Source: CAYNTH01 sp964427055 (lineage in GTDB: Archaea > Aenigmatarchaeota > Aenigmatarchaeia > CG10238-14 > SCSR01). From it: a stretch of DNA of 5,722 nt. Below, in pieces: positions 1 through 5,722 of this stretch (positions are counted from its first letter, which is position 1; each line of letters starts with the position of its first letter). The notes under the pieces were generated by a model that saw nothing but the letters and a program-made list of their open reading frames with translations, did not search any database and was not told the DNA's origin. Made by a program: the position numbers and the translations under genes. Where the stretch lies: positions 1 to 5,722 of the forward strand of contig CAYRSQ010000051.1 in NCBI GenBank assembly GCA_964427055.1, given 5' to 3'.

Positions 1-37
1 AAATGACAAATAATAATTATTCACCCCCCTCGCCTGG

Positions 38-58
38 ATGCCGGATCAAGTCCGGCAT
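38..58. repeat. REP-like hairpin repeat
   Basis: Perfect 8-base arms ATGCCGGA (38-45) and TCCGGCAT (51-58) around TCAAG. The surrounding CCTGGATG... and ...CATGACA flanks match, from memory, a dispersed palindromic element common in intergenic DNA of many Proteobacteria and Desulfobacterota. No T-run follows, so it is not a standard intrinsic terminator, although the hairpin could stabilise or end the operon transcript. Confidence 0.6.
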
Positions 59-335
59 GACATTTGACATGTTTAATTGCCGAAGTAATAACCCATTAAC
101 TCCGTTACGATATCTTGTCAAGAAATATTACGGTGAGACTTCCAAGCGGTAACAATAGATTTTATTCTGAAACAATTCTGAGGGTTTGAAGGTGAAAACC
201 AACTTTTTGCAATTGGATGAGTCTTAAAAATTGATTATTAAAGATTTGTTTGATTCCTGTCTGTAACTGATAAATTTGAAACTGTATAAATATTTGAAGA
301 TTATTGGCTTCTGATCCTTAACACCTCAACAGGTT
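59..335. other. Downstream flank with no gene seen
   Basis: AT-rich DNA after the operon. The open frames across it are short and lack ribosome sites, and one runs through the REP-like hairpin. A CCAA/TTGG mini-stem followed by TTTT on the minus strand (near 197-218) is too weak to call a terminator. I see no RNA gene, insertion sequence or attachment site here. Confidence 0.5.
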
Positions 336-1412
336 TCACAACTTACTGCGACCAATTTTTTCATGCAGGAAAGATGAAAAAATATCAAGGTCAAGCTTAT
401 ATGTCTGCCGCACTCCTATGGTATATTTATGTGGCTCAATAAAAGTGATCGGTGTTGGATATACGATCTGAATGTCTGCCATAAAGGCTCTGAATATTCC
501 CACCGCTACTGATTGCATTTTACTTCCCGTTGGAGCGATTATTATCCTGCGAAATTCGTTATATTTTCCGTAAATATCGAAAAGGATATTAAGTGTATCC
601 TCATAATTGAAAGTAGACAAATAGAGCTCTTTACTGCTAGGTATTTTTTCAATATCATTTAGTTTTCTTATAGCATTGGTTCGCCATTGGTTTTCCTCCA
701 ATAAAGGTACGCCATGAATAAAAATGTAGTAGTGGGGCTGAATTTCACTTCGCAATGTTACTAATTGTTGAGTATTAAATGAAGGAAATGCAATGAGATG
801 TAATGGTTGGCCCTGCATAGCCACTGACGCAAGCTCAGGAACTAATGCAACGTGAAAGACGCCTGACGAGATAAACATTATTGTTCTAGTGAGATCTTCT
901 GGACTTTCATTTTTAGCGAGTTCCTCATCAACATCTTCTTTCGTAGGTGGGTACTCACTTGCTTCAGAATAAATAATTGAAATATTTTTTGTGCGATTTT
1001 CTCTCAAAAAATAAACAAGCAACTGAACAATTAACAAACGTGACATTCCGGATATATCAATATAAGTTCGTCCTATACTGGGTTGTTGAATTTTATTGAA
1101 ATTTTCACCTGCCCATGCAGGATCTTCTCGATCATATGTAATTTTTTCATAAGGCAAATTATTTTTGCGACAAATATCAATTATTTCACCCATCCGGTTT
1201 TGTTCAACATAAGGGAGATAATCAAAAATTATTACTTTAAAATGACATTGATTAACTGTTACAGTATGCTTAAAAGCTCCAATGGCCCTATCTTCAAAAC
1301 CCGCACACAAAATGAAAGTATCGTTGTTAGTTAATTGGAGAGTTTCAATCGGTTCAAGTGAAGGCTTATAATGATTTCGGAGTATTTCATCAATACGTAG
1401 TATTCTTGTCAT
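336..1412 (-). CDS. Uncharacterised protein with two Rossmann-like repeats; third gene of the operon
   Basis: I do not recognise a named family. The 358-residue chain reads as two diverged copies of one alpha/beta unit. Copy 1 (about 32-156) has FILCAGFEDRA (33-43), a strand KVIIFDY (59-65), a strand plus turn YIDISGMSR (117-125) and IIYSEASEYPP (146-156). Copy 2 (about 204-330) has HLIAFPSFN (205-213), YYIFIHGVP (228-236), a turn IIIAPTGSKMQ (290-300) and IQIVYPTP (314-321). In each copy a strand ending in a small-residue turn leads into a hydrophobic helix, as in nucleotide-binding Rossmann folds. No signal peptide, membrane segment or nuclease motif is seen, so it is probably cytosolic. 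The ATG lies 14 bases after the upstream stop, with a good GGTGA ribosome site. It ends with TGA at 336-338 without an obvious terminator. It could be a ligand sensor (CARF-like by analogy only) or an effector; the role is unknown. The reading frame itself is secure. Confidence 0.9.
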   Translation of the reverse strand: MTRILRIDEILRNHYKPSLEPIETLQLTNNDTFILCAGFEDRAIGAFKHTVTVNQCHFKVIIFDYLPYVEQNRMGEIIDICRKNNLPYEKITYDREDPAWAGENFNKIQQPSIGRTYIDISGMSRLLIVQLLVYFLRENRTKNISIIYSEASEYPPTKEDVDEELAKNESPEDLTRTIMFISSGVFHVALVPELASVAMQGQPLHLIAFPSFNTQQLVTLRSEIQPHYYIFIHGVPLLEENQWRTNAIRKLNDIEKIPSSKELYLSTFNYEDTLNILFDIYGKYNEFRRIIIAPTGSKMQSVAVGIFRAFMADIQIVYPTPITFIEPHKYTIGVRQTYKLDLDIFSSFLHEKIGRSKL

Positions 1413-1420
1413 TTATTTCT

Positions 1421-1425
1421 TCACC
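1421..1425 (-). promoter_or_regulatory. Ribosome binding site of the duplicated Rossmann-like gene
   Basis: GGTGA in the 14-base gap after the kinase-ATPase stop codon, eight bases before the ATG at 1412-1410. It fixes the start and supports co-transcription. Confidence 0.7.
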
Positions 1426-1426
1426 G

Positions 1427-3886
1427 TTAATTGTTGAACAAATCGGTTTGACCTTCATTGAAAATTTTGTTTTTTGTCATTGTTATCTCGAATTCTTGTG
1501 GTCTTAAGAGTAACATTTCAAATTGTTTGGAGTCTACCTGAATGGAATCTCTTGTGCTAAATGTCAAGTTAAAATATGGAATCAGAAACCTTCTCAAGTA
1601 CAAACGAGGGACAATATCACCGCGTCGGCTTTTCCCTCGTAAATCTTCTATAAAAACAGAGTATCGTAATAGCTCATTGTAGATTTTTTCTGCTTCCAGA
1701 GATAAAGTCGGCTGCTCGAGAGGCTCGATTCTTGAAGCCTGATGGGGAGGATTAAGATCTTCATTCCTAGAATCTTTTGTTAAAAGGTAATAATGTGCTA
1801 CAGAACCAAATACATTAACTATTTTTGCCAATCTCTCTCCACCAGGCAACCGAATAAGATTTTTTAAGAAATTGCCAGCTTCATCACGAATTGCTTTGTT
1901 TTGTATATCGACGCCAATGGGTTTACTACCTAATTTTAACAATCCCTCCTTTCCTCCAACGTTTTGAACCATGTTCCCCACTAAGCTTATTATATAGTGA
2001 ATATCGCCACTACATAGATCACAGAGAACATCTTTACCCTTTAGTGTCGGTTTCTTTTTTCTCCTTATATTAAGAGCCACAGCGTTGTGTGATTCAGAGG
2101 GACTTTTTCCTAAAAGAGTTTCAAGGCTTGACACTGGGTAGTGAGGAATAGCCTTAAACCTTCGAAAAAAGATATCTTCAATAAATTGTAATTTTTGTTT
2201 TCTATCTGCATGGATATATTCAATGCCAAGGTTGAGCAGTTCGAATTCTCTTCCTTCAACATAATTCTTACCGTCGATGTCATTTGGCACGTAAGACACC
2301 GGACTTTCTGTTGCGATTTTAAAAAAACAGAATGCTGTTCTTTGCATCAACAAACGATTGAGGTTTTTCTGTAAATCCAAACTAATTTTTGGCATCGAAT
2401 AATCGTCAATAAAAAAGAAAAAAGGAAGACTATTGAGAAACAACAACATTCGATTAATCTTCTCGCATACCTTTACTAAGATTTCAGCGCCAAAATAGTA
2501 CCCCCATGTTTGTTTGGGATCATGTGCAACACGTTGCTTCGATACAGCGCGTATCCTCTCTTTGTTAAGTTCATTGATGATGGATCTGAAACTTTCAGCG
2601 CTAGGATCATCAGGCTTTTTAAGGTTTAAAATGTTCCATATTTCTCTTGAGAGGATAGATTCGTTTTTCTTCCATTCATTAGAGAATTCTTTAACACTAA
2701 ATTCCTCAATTGTTTTTAAAACCTCGATCAGCAATGATGCAGTTAAAAAGTGGATTGGAAGATCAAGAGCTCCCTCTCGCGATGGTTGTTGATACCTGGG
2801 AAAAGCAAAATAAAGATCATCACAGCGGTAGTATATTCCAAGATAAGCGACATTAGAAAGATCACGAGTTGCCACTCTTATTTTATAAAGCAGGCTTAGA
2901 CTCTTAAAACTCGTACTTTTTCCACACCCACGAGGTCCTGTGAGTATCAAGTTGTACTTTTGCTCAATTTTATCGAGACCTAGAAAAAGTTCTGAGTATA
3001 ATTCCTTTAAAAGCTGGTATGAATCACCAAATTGTTCTAAGCTCGGATAATCAAATGGTGAACTCATTGTGATGTTCAAGTTATTTGCTGCTCCATGTAG
3101 CCTAAGCTCCTCATTAATATTTATCAGCTTGTTGAATAATTCAGAAGGATTTCGGGCCAAGGGGTCATGAGTAGTATCTTTCTCAGTTAAATGCCGTGCA
3201 AGAAAGTCATTATTTAATATATTAAACAAGTACCTGTCACGCGAATCACATTTTTGATAGTCGGTATTCTCGAGCAATCTTCTCAAGATTATGGCTATTT
3301 GCTCATAATCGTCTTTGACTGAAGGGTTGCTTGTTTTTGATCCAACCCCAAAATCGGTCACTCTAAATCTATATGGTTGCCCTCGTAATGAACTTGATTT
3401 TTCAACTAATATATTGCGCTCGTGTAAATCACCATGGGTTTCAGTTTTTTGAACCATCTCATTCAAAAAATCGAACATTTCTTTTAAGAATTCTTCAATA
3501 AAAGATATGCTTATTCCGTTCTTGTGCTTTCTAATGTATTTATCAAGATTATCTCCTTTTATGAAACTTGCACATAAAACTACACAATCAATTTTGTTAA
3601 TTTTATCAGCCCATTCTGCTACATGAAAATATTTTACGACCGTATCTATTTCAAGGCGATTGGCTTTAAGAACCTCTTCTTTCCATTGCTCTGGATTTTG
3701 TTCATAAGCGATTAGGTTAGTTTTGGGGATTACTTTACAGGTATAATAATTGTTCACCTTTTCATTATACGCTTTGAACAAGTGACCGTTCATGCCTGAA
3801 TTAACATATTCAATTATAATATATTGTGGTAATTCAGGTATGGGTTTATTTAAAAAGTAATTTTTGTCAGGAAGATTAGTCCGCAC
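1427..3886 (-). CDS. Protein kinase fused to an ORC/CDC6- or STAND-like P-loop ATPase
   Basis: An 819-residue two-enzyme fusion. The kinase domain (about 20-260) has a glycine-loop NSGMNG (29-34), the ATP-binding lysine in YTCKVI (K51), a catalytic loop HGDLHERN (151-158, D153 and N158) and the metal-binding DFG (178-180), so it looks catalytically competent. The activation segment is very short: DFG is followed within about 12 residues by DDYEQIAIILRRLL, which resembles helix F, with no APE motif. The ATPase part has Walker A GPRGCGKST (317-325), Walker B FFFFIDD (489-495) and a possible sensor-1 strand FFKIATES (521-528), with an unusually long, largely helical insert between Walker A and B. 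CSGDIHYII (625-633) and PRLYLRRFLIPYFNLTF (760-776) recall, from memory, C-terminal regions of ORC/CDC6-like ATPases of bacterial conflict systems. The start is GTG one base after the methyltransferase stop, with an AAAGGTG ribosome site; the overlapping ATG is in another frame and stops at once. Probably a cytosolic sensor or switch. Domain calls are firm, pathway unknown. Confidence 0.92.
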   Translation of the reverse strand: MRTNLPDKNYFLNKPIPELPQYIIIEYVNSGMNGHLFKAYNEKVNNYYTCKVIPKTNLIAYEQNPEQWKEEVLKANRLEIDTVVKYFHVAEWADKINKIDCVVLCASFIKGDNLDKYIRKHKNGISISFIEEFLKEMFDFLNEMVQKTETHGDLHERNILVEKSSSLRGQPYRFRVTDFGVGSKTSNPSVKDDYEQIAIILRRLLENTDYQKCDSRDRYLFNILNNDFLARHLTEKDTTHDPLARNPSELFNKLININEELRLHGAANNLNITMSSPFDYPSLEQFGDSYQLLKELYSELFLGLDKIEQKYNLILTGPRGCGKSTSFKSLSLLYKIRVATRDLSNVAYLGIYYRCDDLYFAFPRYQQPSREGALDLPIHFLTASLLIEVLKTIEEFSVKEFSNEWKKNESILSREIWNILNLKKPDDPSAESFRSIINELNKERIRAVSKQRVAHDPKQTWGYYFGAEILVKVCEKINRMLLFLNSLPFFFFIDDYSMPKISLDLQKNLNRLLMQRTAFCFFKIATESPVSYVPNDIDGKNYVEGREFELLNLGIEYIHADRKQKLQFIEDIFFRRFKAIPHYPVSSLETLLGKSPSESHNAVALNIRRKKKPTLKGKDVLCDLCSGDIHYIISLVGNMVQNVGGKEGLLKLGSKPIGVDIQNKAIRDEAGNFLKNLIRLPGGERLAKIVNVFGSVAHYYLLTKDSRNEDLNPPHQASRIEPLEQPTLSLEAEKIYNELLRYSVFIEDLRGKSRRGDIVPRLYLRRFLIPYFNLTFSTRDSIQVDSKQFEMLLLRPQEFEITMTKNKIFNEGQTDLFNN

Positions 3887-3887
3887 A

Positions 3888-5027
3888 TTAACACCTTTGA
3901 TATATAAGAAAGTGTTCAGTTTTTATGCCTCGATAATTTCGCCTTGATCTGCGAATATCAGGAATACCATCTGACATTGTTTTTATTAATTTTAAGGAAG
4001 GGGCCTTCTCAAGAATAATATTTCTCACAAATTCAGATGGATGATTACCAGACGATCGATTCAATCGTTCGCCAATAATCATTACACAGTATCCTCCCAT
4101 GACAAGAGATTTCTCAACTTTTCTTGCCACATTAGTAATTGATTGTTCAAAAGCTACCTTACTCCCTGTTAGTTGACGATCACTATTATGATTATAGCTT
4201 CTGGTTATAAACCATAATCTGAGACGATTATCTCTATTATAATCTAAGGCATTCATGTATGGTGGGCTTGTGATCACACAATCAATTCTATCCGGAAGTT
4301 CTGTATCTTCAATTTTACCTTGTATGTATAACGCGCGCAGTTCCTTTTTAAGGAGGCCAGGTCTTTTATAAGCTCTTTCAATTTTTGAAAGTAATCGTTG
4401 TCTGAGGGGTCGGTATTCATATAATTGAGGAAATTGATCTTTTGGATATTTTTTGTCTCTGAGATAAGGGACTAAATGACTACTTGGGAACGAGAGAAAT
4501 CCAGGTCGTTGATGATGAAGAATCCCAAGTATGCAGGCCAATAAAAAATCATTTTTCAATTTAATGCAAATATCAACAGCCTTTAAAGTTTCTTTTAATG
4601 TCTTTGGGTGAAAAAAAGCGCGAACCCATGATGGTACTTTTCTCAGATCCGGATCAGATAATTTTTCAAGGGCAATGAATAATTCTTCAGCTTGATGTTT
4701 TGCCGCTTCCAGTGATGATGGGGCAAACAGCTTTGCTCTATTTAAAATGCTTGCATATGGATTCACATCACAAGCAAAAACATTACGATTGAGGAAAATT
4801 GCCTCAAGGGGAATCGTGCCCGAACCTGAATAGGGGTCTACTATTAGATCACCTGGTTTAGAATATTTTAGAATTAACTCTCGAGCGATAGAGCTTTTTA
4901 ACTTTCCAATGTAAGGAGATAGTTGATGCAATGAGCCTTCTGTAGCGACACAGGAATTTTTCCAATTTAACGGCATTGATTCATAATGGTTATCGGAAGT
5001 GTTGCTTGCTTCAATTACAGTTGCCAT
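3888..5027 (-). CDS. SAM-dependent amino-type DNA methyltransferase (N4-cytosine or N6-adenine)
   Basis: The 379-residue protein has the motifs of DNA amino-methyltransferases. A motif X-like segment SPYIGKLKSSIAREL (37-51) precedes the SAM-binding motif I DPYSGSGT (64-71) and the acidic loop CDVNPYAS (86-93). The catalytic motif IV is TSPPY (253-257), continuing MNALDY, and a later strand GGYCVMIIGE (311-320) fits the rest of the fold. The order X, I, long middle, IV is the alpha-type arrangement, and the roughly 160 residues between the acidic loop and motif IV, including PSSHLVPYL (181-189), are the likely target-recognition region. TSPPY is typical of N4-cytosine enzymes but does not settle the target base. 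No restriction nuclease is adjacent. It is the first gene of the operon: the ATG has an AAGGA ribosome site 11 bases upstream and a strong promoter before that. Met18 is a possible but less well supported alternative start. Likely role: methylating host DNA, perhaps as a self mark for the module; a nucleic-acid target other than DNA is less likely but not excluded. Confidence 0.92.
   Translation of the reverse strand: MATVIEASNTSDNHYESMPLNWKNSCVATEGSLHQLSPYIGKLKSSIARELILKYSKPGDLIVDPYSGSGTIPLEAIFLNRNVFACDVNPYASILNRAKLFAPSSLEAAKHQAEELFIALEKLSDPDLRKVPSWVRAFFHPKTLKETLKAVDICIKLKNDFLLACILGILHHQRPGFLSFPSSHLVPYLRDKKYPKDQFPQLYEYRPLRQRLLSKIERAYKRPGLLKKELRALYIQGKIEDTELPDRIDCVITSPPYMNALDYNRDNRLRLWFITRSYNHNSDRQLTGSKVAFEQSITNVARKVEKSLVMGGYCVMIIGERLNRSSGNHPSEFVRNIILEKAPSLKLIKTMSDGIPDIRRSRRNYRGIKTEHFLIYQRC
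3892..3898 (-). promoter_or_regulatory. Ribosome binding site of the kinase-ATPase, inside the methyltransferase 3' end
   Basis: AAAGGTG, with its GG seven bases before the GTG start at 3886-3884. It lies within the last sense codons (Gln-Arg-Cys) of the methyltransferase, and the junction reads TAA-T-GTG. This supports the GTG start and suggests that translation of the two proteins is coupled. Confidence 0.7.
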
Positions 5028-5038
5028 TTCTTATGGTT

Positions 5039-5043
5039 TCCTT
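5039..5043 (-). promoter_or_regulatory. Ribosome binding site of the methyltransferase
   Basis: AAGGA, 11 bases before the ATG at 5027-5025. The spacing is slightly long but it is the only purine-rich match in the short leader. Confidence 0.55.
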
Positions 5044-5055
5044 TTGGGCTCAAGA

Positions 5056-5084
5056 AGTGTACGCAGAGGGGTCTGGTCTGTCAA
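5056..5084 (-). promoter_or_regulatory. Sigma-70-type promoter of the operon
   Basis: A perfect -35 box TTGACA (5084-5079), a 17-base spacer and a -10 box TACACT (5061-5056, four of six consensus bases). Transcription would begin near 5049, giving a leader of about 22 bases that includes the methyltransferase ribosome site. No comparable promoter was found ahead of the other two genes, in keeping with one transcript for all three. Confidence 0.72.
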
Positions 5085-5098
5085 GAGGGATTTAGGTA

Positions 5099-5117
5099 TT
5101 TAACAATAACCGTTAAA
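5099..5117. repeat. Short inverted repeat TTTAAC / GTTAAA upstream of the promoter
   Basis: Six-base arms at 5099-5104 and 5112-5117 around a seven-base centre. It lies about 15 bases upstream of the -35 box. It could be a protein-binding site, but in AT-rich DNA chance is a fair explanation. Confidence 0.3.
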
Positions 5118-5119
5118 CA

Positions 5120-5145
5120 ATGGGTCAAGTTCACTTTTGACCCAT
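5120..5145. promoter_or_regulatory. Palindrome upstream of the promoter, candidate operator
   Basis: Arms ATGGGTCAA (5120-5128) and TTGACCCAT (5137-5145) are perfect inverted copies around an eight-base centre. The site is about 70-95 bases upstream of the predicted transcription start, where a dimeric activator or other regulator could bind. It is unlikely to be a terminator, because no T-run follows on either strand. No regulator gene is in the window, so the binding protein is unknown. Confidence 0.5.
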
Positions 5146-5220
5146 GTCAACCTCATCTTTATCAACCAGGCAAAATACGGATAGCACCATTTTACGACAC
5201 CCGTTTTTGTTCCTCATAAA

Positions 5221-5264
5221 ACAAAAACCCCGCTACCTTTTCTCGAGAAACGGGGTTGTGTTTT
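5221..5264 (-). terminator. Rho-independent terminator, probably working in both directions
   Basis: Arms AACCCCG (5226-5232) and CGGGGTT (5251-5257) form a 7-bp GC-rich stem. On the minus strand the stem runs into TTTTTGTTTT, a strong terminator tail; on the plus strand it is followed by GTGTTTT, a weaker one. The loop contains the perfect palindrome TTTCTCGAGAAA (5239-5250), so the RNA can also fold a second inner stem. It would stop leftward transcripts entering from the right and so insulate the operon. Confidence 0.75.
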
Positions 5265-5403
5265 CAATCACTCCACGGCTCCCTCCTTTGTCGGCTGTGG
5301 ATGAAACGTCATAAGTTTTTAAAAGATTCTGTATACTTTGTTGAACTGATTGCGATAATACACCCTGAGACGAAAATATCAAGGGAAATGGCATAAGGAT
5401 CAA
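5265..5403. other. Right-hand spacer between terminator and GGATTA cluster
   Basis: Apart from the imperfect inverted repeat at 5272-5301, I see nothing I can call here. One minus-strand frame of 53 codons (start 5394) ends inside the terminator loop; it has no ribosome site and I do not count it as a gene. Confidence 0.4.
5272..5301. repeat. Imperfect inverted repeat TCCACGGC / GCTGTGGA
   Basis: Arms at 5272-5279 and 5294-5301 with a 14-base loop and a single G-T mismatch, which is a wobble pair in plus-strand RNA. It sits just right of the terminator in DNA without a convincing gene. Its function is unknown and it may be chance. Confidence 0.3.
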
Positions 5404-5507
5404 GGATTAGAGGGGTACGGATTAAAAAAACCTATACGGGTATTGGGGATTATGGATTAGGGGATAAGGATTAAGAAAGCCTTACTGGATTAAAATTAAG
5501 GGGATTA
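5404..5507. repeat. Cluster of seven GGATTA words in low-complexity DNA
   Basis: GGATTA occurs at 5404, 5419, 5447, 5454, 5468, 5487 and 5502, with related GGATCA and GGATAA words between. Spacing is irregular, so it is not a clean tandem array or CRISPR. The plus strand is rich in G, A and T and poor in C. No gene is seen across it in any frame. Confidence 0.6.
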
Positions 5508-5522
5508 ATGTTGTGACCAAAG

Positions 5523-5702
5523 TTAATCGCCAAAAAGCATCATCCCTACAGCTTCCATTAATCTATATGTGTTTTTAACAACTGCTTTCATTTTCTCACC
5601 GAGGGTCGGCAATACAGAAAATACCTCAACAGATTCATCGTCGAGAGGAATTTTTACAATATCATAGCACTGCTGTCCAAATTAACTGAGAATTTCAAAC
5701 AT
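5523..5702 (-). pseudogene. Possible small gene interrupted by a stop codon
   Basis: A 52-codon open stretch on the minus strand ends with TAA at 5525-5523 and contains YDIVKIPLDDESVEVF, KMKAVVKNTYRLMEAVG and the end MMLFGD, which reads like real protein rather than random AT-rich translation. It has no ATG near its beginning. In the same frame upstream comes ATG at 5702-5700, then MFEILS and a TAA at 5684-5682. It may be a decayed gene of about 59 codons, or the tail of a longer one that continues past the window edge. I do not recognise the family, and no clear ribosome site is visible. A sequencing error at the stop is an alternative. Confidence 0.3.
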
Positions 5703-5722
5703 CCATATTGATATTATTGCCA

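Noticed and set aside
17..71. A minus-strand mini-frame containing VMPDLIRHPG
   Set aside because: This is the usual spurious translation of the palindromic repeat, not a gene.
93..121. TTGACA followed by GTTAAT on the minus strand as a leftward promoter
   Set aside because: The spacer is only 15 bases, the -10 is weak and no gene follows within the window.
3..152. A 49-residue plus-strand frame at the left end
   Set aside because: It runs straight through the REP-like hairpin, has no visible ribosome site and has no recognisable protein character.
195..220. CCAA/TTGG mini-stem followed by TTTT as the operon terminator
   Set aside because: Only four base pairs with a long A-rich loop; too weak to support.
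336..1412. Phosphoribosyltransferase-like partner of the ATPase, as I recall for related conflict operons
   Set aside because: The characteristic acidic PRPP-binding loop (hydrophobic-DD-x-x-x-S/T-G type) is absent; IDISGMSR is only a superficial match, and the duplicated layout does not fit.
5233..5394. A 53-residue minus-strand frame beginning MPFPLIF
   Set aside because: There is no ribosome site before the ATG, the upstream DNA is low complexity, and the frame ends in the loop of the terminator. A short leftover coding tail is possible but unsupported.
5404..5507. CRISPR or iteron array
   Set aside because: The repeated word is only six bases and spacing is irregular, with no longer conserved repeat unit and no cas or replication gene nearby.

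Overview
The window holds one compact, leftward-transcribed (minus strand) three-gene operon with non-coding flanks on both sides. In order of transcription it encodes: (1) a 379-residue amino-type DNA methyltransferase with a DPYSGSGT SAM-binding motif and a TSPPY catalytic motif; (2) an 819-residue protein that fuses an N-terminal Ser/Thr-type protein kinase to a P-loop ATPase that looks ORC/CDC6- or STAND-like, with a C-terminal winged-helix-like tail; (3) a 358-residue protein of no family I can name, which appears to be two diverged copies of one Rossmann-like unit. The genes are separated by 1 and 14 bases. A near-consensus sigma-70 promoter (TTGACA, 17 bases, TACACT) sits just upstream of the first gene, and a strong terminator hairpin upstream of that insulates the operon.

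Organism: an AT-rich Gram-negative-type bacterium. A hairpin repeat at the left end (TGCCGGA / TCCGGCA) and a cluster of GGATTA words at the right are of kinds I associate from memory with Desulfobacterota and other former Proteobacteria. This is a weak inference, and no taxonomic marker gene is present.

Layout: 1-335 is the downstream flank, with a REP-like palindrome at 38-58 and otherwise no recognisable feature. 336-5027 is the operon. 5028-5257 is the promoter region, with an 8-9 bp palindrome that could be an operator, and the terminator. 5258-5722 is non-coding or degenerate DNA with a GGATTA-rich stretch and, at the edge, a short reading frame interrupted by a stop codon.

How the genes may work together (inference): a methyltransferase that could mark self DNA, a kinase-ATPase that could sense and switch, and a duplicated Rossmann-like protein that could bind a ligand or act as effector. 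The combination recalls Pgl/BREX type 2 defence (PglX methyltransferase, PglW kinase, PglY ATPase), but with kinase and ATPase in one chain, no PglZ, no nuclease and no integrase or phage gene nearby. I consider it a good candidate for a compact, poorly described anti-phage or conflict system. No function is demonstrated by the sequence alone.
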